From Streptomyces rhizosphaerihabitans (lineage in GTDB: Bacteria > Actinomycetota > Actinomycetes > Streptomycetales > Streptomycetaceae): a DNA stretch of 37,712 nt. Shown piece by piece: positions 32,472-37,712 of the stretch. A program made the translations under genes and the position numbers. Each line of letters opens with the position of its first letter. Positions within the stretch are counted from its first letter, which is position 1. Location of the stretch: positions 1 through 37,712 of the forward strand of contig NZ_JAODTZ010000067.1 of assembly GCF_025399795.1 (NCBI RefSeq), read 5' to 3'. The notes under the pieces are model-generated. The model ran no database searches, had not been told where the DNA came from, and saw only the letters and a list, made by a program, of their open reading frames with translations.

Positions 32472-35030
32472 ATGAGCCGCAGACCACACCCCCGCGCCGG
32501 AACGCGCAGAGCCGCCGTCCTCGGCGTGTCCGCCGTCCTGCTGAGCGCCGGCACCGTCTCCCTCTCCTCCTTCCCCGCCAGCGCCGCCGCGCCGAGCGCG
32601 GTCACCCTGGCCGGAACCTTCGACAGCGAGATCGGCTGCTCCGCCGACTGGCAGCCGGACTGCCCGCAGGCCCAGATGTCCCCGCGGGCCGACGGCACCT
32701 GGACCGCCTCGTTCAACGTCCCGGGCGGCAGCTACAACTACAAGATCGCGATCAACGACAGCTGGACCGAGAACTACGGCGCGGGTGGCGTGGCGGGCGG
32801 CTCGAACATCTCGATGACCGTCCCCGCAGGCGGCGAGGTCGTCGACTTCGTCTACGACCCCAACACTCACCTGGTCACCGACGACTCCGCCCGACCCGCC
32901 GTCACGGCGGCCGGTGACTACCAGTCCGAGCTCGGCTGCAACGCGGACTGGTCCGCCACCTGCGCCACGACGCAGATGACCGACCCCGACGGCGACGGCG
33001 TCTACTCCTACAGCACCACCGCGATCCCGGCCGGCAGCTGGAACACCAAGGTGACCCTGGGCCAGTCCTGGACCGTGAACTACGGCGCGGGCGGCACGGC
33101 GAACGGCGCCAACATCGCCTTCGACGTGCCCTCGGCCGGGGCGACCACCACCTTCTCCTACAACTCGGCGACCCACTGGATCACCGTCGTGAGCAACGGC
33201 GGCAGCACGTCCTCGCTGAACACCCTCGGCGCGCTGTACACCCCGGCCGGCACCACCTTCCGGCTCTGGTCGCCGGACAGCTCCAACATCAGCGTCAGCG
33301 TCGGCGGCAGCAGCCACCCGCTCAGCCCTACGACCCTCAGCGGCTACACGAACGTCTACCAGACCGTCGTGAGCGGGGACCTGAAGGATCAGACGTACCA
33401 GTTCTACGTCGGCGGTGTGGCCGTCCCCGACCCCTACGCCCAGATGACCACCCCCGGCACCACCCAGGGCGTGGTCGTCGACACCGCCGCAGTGACGCCC
33501 ACCGGCGGCAGCTGGGCGGCGCGCCCGGCCCTGACGAACCGTGAGGACGCGGTCGTCTACGAGCTGAGCGTCCACGACTTCACCATCGACGCGAGCTCCG
33601 GCGTCGACGCGGCCAAGCGCGGCAAGTTCCTCGGCCTGGTGCAGACCGGGACGACGGACAACGGCGCGAAGACGGGCATCGACCACCTGAAGGAGCTGGG
33701 CGTCACCGCCGTCCAGATCATGCCCTCGTTCGACTTCGGCAGCACCGTGCCCAACTGGGGCTACGACCCGGTGGACTACAACGTTCCCGAGGAGCAGTTC
33801 TCGCAGTTCGCGGCGCCGGAGGACCGGATCCGCGAGTTCAAGGACATGGTCAACGTGTTCCACAAGAACGGCATCCGCGTCGTCATGGACGTCGTCTACA
33901 ACCACACCTTCAGCAAGAGCGTCTTCGGCAACATCACCGGCAAGTACTACACGTCGACCGACCTGTCCGGCACTGGCAACTCGATCGACGACGGCAACCC
34001 GATGGTCGGCCACATGATCCAGGACTCCCTGGAGCACTGGGTCCGTGACTACAACGTCGACGGCTTCCGCTTCGACCTGGTCGGCGTCCACTACACCAAC
34101 AACGTCAACACCTGGGCCAACTACCTCAACACCGCCTACGCCGGTCGCACGCTGATGATGTACGGGGAGCCCTGGAACGGCGGCGCGAGCGACCCGCAGG
34201 AACCGCAGAAGGTCCGCTACGGCAACCTCCCCGCCCTCGCGCCCGCACACTTCGGCGTCTTCAACGGCGTCTACCGCGACGCGATCCGCGGCGGCACGGA
34301 CACGAACACCATGGGCTACATGGGCGGCGCCGGCAACGCCGCGGCCATCGCCTTCGGCATGCGCGGATCACCCACGGACGCCAACAGCACCGCCCCGGTC
34401 TCCAACCTGTGGACCCCGGCCTTCGCCGAGGACCCCGAGCAGACCATGAACTACGCCTCGATCCACGACAACCTGAACCTCTACGACAAGATCACGTACT
34501 CCGGCGCGACCGGCGGAGCCACCGGAACAGCCGGCCGCATCGACCGGTTCGCCGTCGGTATGGTCCTCACCTCCGAGGGCGTCCCGATCATCGCCGAGGG
34601 CGACGAGTTCCTCCGCTCCAAGGTCGTGAGCGGCGACTACCCGACCGCGATGAACTCCTACGCCGCCTCCGACGCCGTCAACGCGATCCACTGGGGCGAC
34701 AAGACCGCCAACGCCAACATCTTCAGCTACTACAAGGACGCCATCGCGCTCCGCAAGGCCGGCTCGGCCCTGCGCCTCACCACCTGGGGCGCGGTGCACA
34801 ACCAGGTGTCCGCGACCATCGACGGCTCGGTGGTGATCGGCCGCTTCAGCTCGAACCCCGCCGCGCCCACGACCTACGACACCGTCGTCGTCGACAACCC
34901 CACCGGCAGCACCTACAACGTGACGCTGCCGCCGGGGACCTGGACGAAGGTACTCGACACCACCGGCGCCGTCGCCGCGAGCGACAACGCCTGCGCGAGC
35001 CTGGCGGTGACGGTCTTCAAGAAGAACTGA
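32472..35030 (+). CDS. Secreted pullulanase (GH13), type I-like
   Basis: An 852-residue secreted debranching enzyme that cleaves alpha-1,6 bonds in pullulan and branched starch. An Arg-rich signal peptide (about 1-39, ending ASA-A) is followed by two similar modules of about 95 residues (LAGTFDSEIGCSADWQPDCP and AAGDYQSELGCNADWSATCA), of the X25/N2 pullulanase type. A CBM48-like domain follows (AGTTFRLWSPDSSNISVSV). The GH13 barrel (about 350-760) has DVVYNH, nucleophile D535 in GFRFDLVG, acid/base E566 in YGEPWNGG and D666 in SIHDN. Length is short because extra starch-binding modules found in larger family members are absent. The ATG at 32472 has GGAGG 11 bases upstream. It may have been read together with the upstream amylase gene. 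A strong terminator follows at 35068. Confidence 0.93.
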   Translation: MSRRPHPRAGTRRAAVLGVSAVLLSAGTVSLSSFPASAAAPSAVTLAGTFDSEIGCSADWQPDCPQAQMSPRADGTWTASFNVPGGSYNYKIAINDSWTENYGAGGVAGGSNISMTVPAGGEVVDFVYDPNTHLVTDDSARPAVTAAGDYQSELGCNADWSATCATTQMTDPDGDGVYSYSTTAIPAGSWNTKVTLGQSWTVNYGAGGTANGANIAFDVPSAGATTTFSYNSATHWITVVSNGGSTSSLNTLGALYTPAGTTFRLWSPDSSNISVSVGGSSHPLSPTTLSGYTNVYQTVVSGDLKDQTYQFYVGGVAVPDPYAQMTTPGTTQGVVVDTAAVTPTGGSWAARPALTNREDAVVYELSVHDFTIDASSGVDAAKRGKFLGLVQTGTTDNGAKTGIDHLKELGVTAVQIMPSFDFGSTVPNWGYDPVDYNVPEEQFSQFAAPEDRIREFKDMVNVFHKNGIRVVMDVVYNHTFSKSVFGNITGKYYTSTDLSGTGNSIDDGNPMVGHMIQDSLEHWVRDYNVDGFRFDLVGVHYTNNVNTWANYLNTAYAGRTLMMYGEPWNGGASDPQEPQKVRYGNLPALAPAHFGVFNGVYRDAIRGGTDTNTMGYMGGAGNAAAIAFGMRGSPTDANSTAPVSNLWTPAFAEDPEQTMNYASIHDNLNLYDKITYSGATGGATGTAGRIDRFAVGMVLTSEGVPIIAEGDEFLRSKVVSGDYPTAMNSYAASDAVNAIHWGDKTANANIFSYYKDAIALRKAGSALRLTTWGAVHNQVSATIDGSVVIGRFSSNPAAPTTYDTVVVDNPTGSTYNVTLPPGTWTKVLDTTGAVAASDNACASLAVTVFKKN

Positions 35031-35720
35031 CAACACTGCGGGTCTCGAACAGTACGGTCAGACCGACAGTCGAGAGGCACCCATCGGGGTGCCTCTCGAC
35101 TCGGACACCGCAGTGAGAGCCACCAGCGGTGCGACGACCCAGATGCCGTCGACACCGGCTGAACGCACGACCCGTCCCGCTGGTGGCGCTGCCGGCAGGT
35201 CACCACCTTCGCTTCGGACGTCGACAATCAGAACGGCTGGTCCCGGCCACAATCGTCGCCGAGAAGCTGCAACCGGATCCGGACCCGGTCTCGTTCACCT
35301 CCCCCGGGCGTCGTCCACCCTCCACCAACACCTGCTGCAGCACAGGGCGGAGCGTCGCCGATTTCGATGCAAACCGTGCTGCGACGCCGGACCGTCGCGC
35401 GTGAGCCAGCCGGGCCCACCCTCACTCGGGTGTCGGAACCGAACGGGCCGCCACGGGGCGGTGAACTCCACCGCCCGACCGCACGGAACAGGACTGTTCC
35501 GTTGCCCTTGTTCGCACCCGAGCCGATGCCCGCGCCGTCGCAATCGGCCGGGACCGGGGCACGACCGGAGCCGCCATCGCCCGACACCTGTGCCCCGGTC
35601 GGCTTGCCTGGATCGGGTGGGTACGCCACAGCACCGACGAACATTTTGAACACTCTGAGAGGACGGTTCGTGACTTGATATCCGTTTTCCGGATTAAGGC
35701 CGGGGGCGTGGGTGAGCGCT
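35031..35720. other. Spacer without gene
   Basis: Apart from the terminator at 35068-35101 I see nothing convincing. Open frames on both strands (for example 35228-35758 on the minus strand) have weak codon bias and no family resemblance. ATCCG-TTTTC-CGGAT at 35682-35696 could be a small terminator for the DUF6924-like gene, whose stop lies at 35721. Confidence 0.5.
35068..35101 (+). terminator. Perfect 15-bp hairpin terminator
   Basis: AGTCGAGAGGCACCC (35068-35082) and GGGTGCCTCTCGACT (35087-35101) are exact reverse complements around a 4-base loop. It lies 37 bp past the pullulanase stop. No T-run follows, as is usual in Streptomyces. Confidence 0.85.
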
Positions 35721-36203
35721 TCAGCGGGCAAAGCCTCGGAAGACGCCCTCGGGATCATTCCTGGCCGCGTCCGCGAAATCGCCGAAGTCCAAGTTGGCGA
35801 TCATCAGGTTCGCGTTCATCTCGTGGATCCCGTACGGCATCACGCGGAACGCACCGCCGTACGCCTCGAACTCCTCGTCGCTTTCGCACTGATCCCTGGT
35901 CAGCAGGGACAATGCCAGCAACGTGACAGGGGTCTCCTGCATAGAGACGCGGTCGGCGAGGTAGACAACGCCGAGGTCCTCTCCGTGCGCGGATACCTCG
36001 GAGAGAGCCTGAGTGGGCGTCATTTCTGCCCACTGCGGATCGTCGACCACGTGAACGTATGGCTCGACGTCGTCGTCCTCGCCCCAGGTCGTCATCAGAT
36101 CCGCTTTCACGGCCGACCATGCTTGCTCATCCTCATAGTCGGTCCTGATGATCAGCGCGGCCTCCTTGTCACGCCCCGACGGCCACTCAATACGGTCACT
36201 CAT
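35721..36203 (-). CDS. DUF6924-like hypothetical protein
   Basis: A 160-residue acidic protein. The N-terminal part (AALIIRTDYEDEQAWSAVKA) and the centre (VHVVDDPQWAEMTPTQALSE, GVVYLADRVS) resemble the DUF6924 family of actinobacterial proteins; function unknown. The end (FRVMPYGIHEMNANLMIANL then DFGDFADAA) is characteristic of that group as I remember it. No signal or membrane segment. The ATG at 36203 is chosen because GGAGAG lies about 5 bases upstream; an in-frame ATG six codons earlier is less likely. A 10-bp inverted repeat lies 27-72 bp upstream (36230-36275). Such proteins often occur beside toxin or polymorphic loci, but no toxin gene is visible here. Confidence 0.75.
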   Translation of the reverse strand: MSDRIEWPSGRDKEAALIIRTDYEDEQAWSAVKADLMTTWGEDDDVEPYVHVVDDPQWAEMTPTQALSEVSAHGEDLGVVYLADRVSMQETPVTLLALSLLTRDQCESDEEFEAYGGAFRVMPYGIHEMNANLMIANLDFGDFADAARNDPEGVFRGFAR

Positions 36204-36229
36204 GCCGCTCTCCAAACTCATCCGCGCAG

Positions 36230-36275
36230 GTCAGTGCCCATGCCTTCGGCGTGCACGTTACGCGAGGGCACTGAC
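36230..36275. promoter_or_regulatory. Inverted repeat upstream of DUF6924-like gene
   Basis: GTCAGTGCCC (36230-36239) and GGGCACTGAC (36266-36275) are exact reverse complements 26 bp apart. Position just upstream of a minus-strand start codon suggests an operator or promoter element; it could also mark the edge of the neighbouring insertion sequence. Confidence 0.45.
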
Positions 36276-36286
36276 ACAGCTGTCGA

Positions 36287-36319
36287 CGCTGCAGTTGGCG
36301 AGGCCCGCCAACTGCAGCG
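36287..36319 (-). terminator. Perfect 14-bp hairpin after the IS accessory gene
   Basis: CGCTGCAGTTGGCG (36287-36300) and CGCCAACTGCAGCG (36306-36319) pair perfectly around a 5-base loop. It lies 5 bp past the stop of the minus-strand accessory gene, where a terminator is expected. It may also insulate the element from the adjacent gene. Confidence 0.75.
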
Positions 36320-36324
36320 CGCGG

Positions 36325-36768
36325 TCACCCCGGGCAGGGCTGCCGGTTGCGGTGCTCGGTTGACTGCTGCTTCCTGGCGAAGCTGCCGGTGTCAACTTCG
36401 GTGAGGATGCCGAGCGTGACCAGGCGTTTCAGCTTGGCCCGCGTGCCTTCGATGGTCTTCGGCAACGGTTCGTGATCAAGGGCCTTGCAGATGTCGCGGG
36501 CCCGGAGGGGGCCGGTGGCCTCGTTGAAGCCGACGAGGATGCGGGGGTAGTCCGGGTGCTCGGGCAGATCCGGCACGGTGACCTGGGTGGGGATCCGGTC
36601 GGCAAGAGCAGTGACGGTCTTCCGGGTGATCGCGAGGTGTTCGAGGTGGGTTTCGGCCTCCCGCAGTCGGGCCTGCAATTCCGCGGCCTGGGTGCGGAGT
36701 TCGTCGGTCAGGGTCCGGGCCGCGTCTTCCTGGAGATCCAGTGCTTCGAGCAGGGGCTGGATGTTCAT
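36325..36768 (-). CDS. IS-linked coiled-coil/winged-helix protein
   Basis: A 147-residue protein with two visible parts. Residues about 5-50 are a charged heptad-like helix (LQEDAARTLTDELRTQAAEL, then LREAETHLEHLAI), probably a coiled coil. Residues about 70-130 look like a winged helix (PRILVGFNEATGPLRARDIC, then IEGTRAKLKRLVTLGILTEV). The ATG at 36768 overlaps the transposase stop (ATGA at 36765-36768), so translation is coupled. I recall similar small proteins beside other Streptomyces IS5-type transposases, which suggests an accessory gene of the element, perhaps controlling transposition. That role is inference. The C-terminus ends in a basic tail (RKQQSTEHRNRQPCPG). Confidence 0.72.
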   Translation of the reverse strand: MNIQPLLEALDLQEDAARTLTDELRTQAAELQARLREAETHLEHLAITRKTVTALADRIPTQVTVPDLPEHPDYPRILVGFNEATGPLRARDICKALDHEPLPKTIEGTRAKLKRLVTLGILTEVDTGSFARKQQSTEHRNRQPCPG

Positions 36769-37611
36769 GCGGTCACGGCCTGTGGGTCGCGCCAGGTGGG
36801 GGTGGTCGTGCCGGTGAGCCGGCGGGTCATGGTGTGGGTCATCGCCCAGTAGATGCGGGAGGCGGAGGAGGCCGGATGGCGTTCGTAGTGGCGGACCAGG
36901 CGCCGGTGCAGTATCAGGATCCCGTAGGTCTGCTCGACCCTCCAGCGGATGGGTTGCGGGACGAATCCTTTGTCCTGCGGGTTGCGTTCAACGATCTCGA
37001 CGTCGATGCCCATGCCGGTGCCGTGTTGGGTGACTGCTTCTTGAAGCCTGGTCGACGAGCGCCTTGCGGACGGTGCCGCCGGTGTGTTCGGCGACCTGGT
37101 CCAGCAGGGTGATACCCGCGGCGTTGTCGTGGGTGCTGGCGGCGAGCACGATGACGGCGATGACCAGGCCCAGGACGTCCACGGCGAGTGCCCGCTTGCG
37201 GCCTGGCACCCGTTTCCCGGCGTCCCGGCCGGTCGTGGTGGCGGGGACCCCGGCGGCGACGTGGACACTTTGCGTGTCCAGCACCACCAGAGCCGGGTCC
37301 TCTAACCGGCGGGCTTTCTCCCTGACCTGGCAGCGCAGGAGTTCATGGATGACCTGGTCGGTCCCGTCATCGCGCCACGCGGTGAAGTAGTAGTACGTCG
37401 CGCTCTTCGGCGGCAGGTCGTGCGGGAGGTAGGCCCACTGGCAGCCGGTCCGGCCCTGGTAGAAGATCGCGTTCACGATCTCCCGCATCGCGTAGGCGCC
37501 CTGGTGACCGCTGACCGAACGGTGCCGGTCTTTCCACGCCGTGATCACCGGCTCGATCAACGACCACTGCTCGTCCGACAAGTCGCTCGGGTACGGCTTG
37601 CGTTCACTCAC
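36765..37611 (-). pseudogene. IS5-family transposase, frameshifted
   Basis: From a GTG at 37611 the minus strand reads SERKPYPSDLSDEQWSLIEP, then GRTGCQWAYLPHDLPPKSAT, standard for IS5-family transposases with an N-terminal DUF4096-like domain. DDE residues are recognisable: first D in VVLDTQSVH, second D in ALAVDVLGLVIAV, E in RWRVEQTYG. The two frames meet near 37040-37050, after KALVDQ: the first then reads nonsense (ASRSSHP), while the second picks up EAVTQHGTGMGIDVEIVERN and runs to the stop at 36765. Comparison with the expected reading suggests loss of two G residues. No slippery sequence is seen, so this is more likely a mutation than programmed frameshifting. The GTG has a GGTGG-type ribosome site. 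Confidence 0.82.
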
Positions 37612-37712
37612 CCCACCACCCCAGCAGGCTAACGCCCACGGGCCAGCAGATTCCGCCCCCACCCACACCATCAGGTGATGGCAGAACGACTCAAAGACTC
37701 ACAAACCGCCCT

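Larger units (their letters stand above)
36325..37712 (-). mobile_element. IS5-family insertion sequence (partial bounds)
   Basis: The element comprises the frameshifted transposase and the ATGA-coupled accessory gene, closed by a hairpin at 36287-36319. I could not find matching terminal inverted repeats or a target-site duplication: the right end is probably at or beyond the window edge, so the given bounds are those of the genes and window, not the true ends. Confidence 0.7.

Noticed and set aside
31680..34250. 856-codon minus-strand frame rich in Val, Gly and Asp
   Set aside because: Antisense of the pullulanase gene; low-complexity translation without motif.
35228..35758. 176-codon minus-strand frame as a gene
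   Set aside because: Codon bias is weak, it overlaps the start of the DUF6924-like gene's downstream end, and nothing resembles a known family.
37035..37060. Programmed frameshift in the transposase gene
   Set aside because: No slippery heptamer or downstream structure, the position is late in the gene, and the expected reading implies two lost bases.

Overview
The window looks like a piece of a Streptomyces (or close actinomycete) linear chromosome. GC is very high with strong third-position GC bias, so most genes throw long antisense shadow frames. The gene content is typical of the genus: an ECF42-type sigma factor with its YCII/DGPF partner, Hanks-type Ser/Thr kinases, a giant LuxR (LAL) regulator, a secreted collagenase, starch enzymes and IS5-type transposase. 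Many gene remnants and an insertion sequence suggest an accessory, arm-like region; that location is inferred.

Layout. 25-3416: FAD oxidoreductase, ECF42 sigma factor and YCII protein, with a good match to an ECF42 promoter in front. 3680-6898: cytosolic kinase with a C-terminal TPR array, then an MpaB/DUF2236 protein. 6985-8232: decayed molybdopterin oxidoreductase fused by deletion to a frameshifted DUF4184 gene. 8229-13570: a lipoprotein and two tandem paralogous membrane kinases whose ectodomain is an ABC-type solute-binding domain. A LAL regulator and a DUF3592-like membrane protein converge on them (13574-17346). 17788-22477: LysR regulator, Xaa-Pro aminopeptidase and secreted M9 collagenase.

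22478-24816 is gene-poor: a hemolysin III remnant, a MerR-type regulator behind a perfect 13-bp inverted repeat, and about 1.35 kb with no gene I can support. 24817-28149 holds a zinc-finger/NB-ARC/LuxR regulator behind a Tat-exported intradiol dioxygenase. 28320-30665 is a graveyard: replication-relaxation-like scrap, headless TetR gene, two small unknown genes, a frameshifted small gene, and back-to-back truncated universal stress protein and persulfide-dioxygenase/rhodanese genes. An intact methyltransferase follows.

31511-35101 is a starch locus. The alpha-amylase gene has lost its catalytic domain and start frame, but its operator-like site and starch-binding domain remain; the following pullulanase is intact and ends at a strong hairpin. 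The right end has a DUF6924-like gene and an IS5-family element whose frameshifted transposase gene overlaps a coiled-coil/winged-helix gene by ATGA.

The best candidate for an under-described system is the lipoprotein plus twin kinase cassette, where a twin-arginine-like motif introduces the only membrane segment before the solute-binding ectodomain. All family names come from reading translated sequence; no database search was possible.
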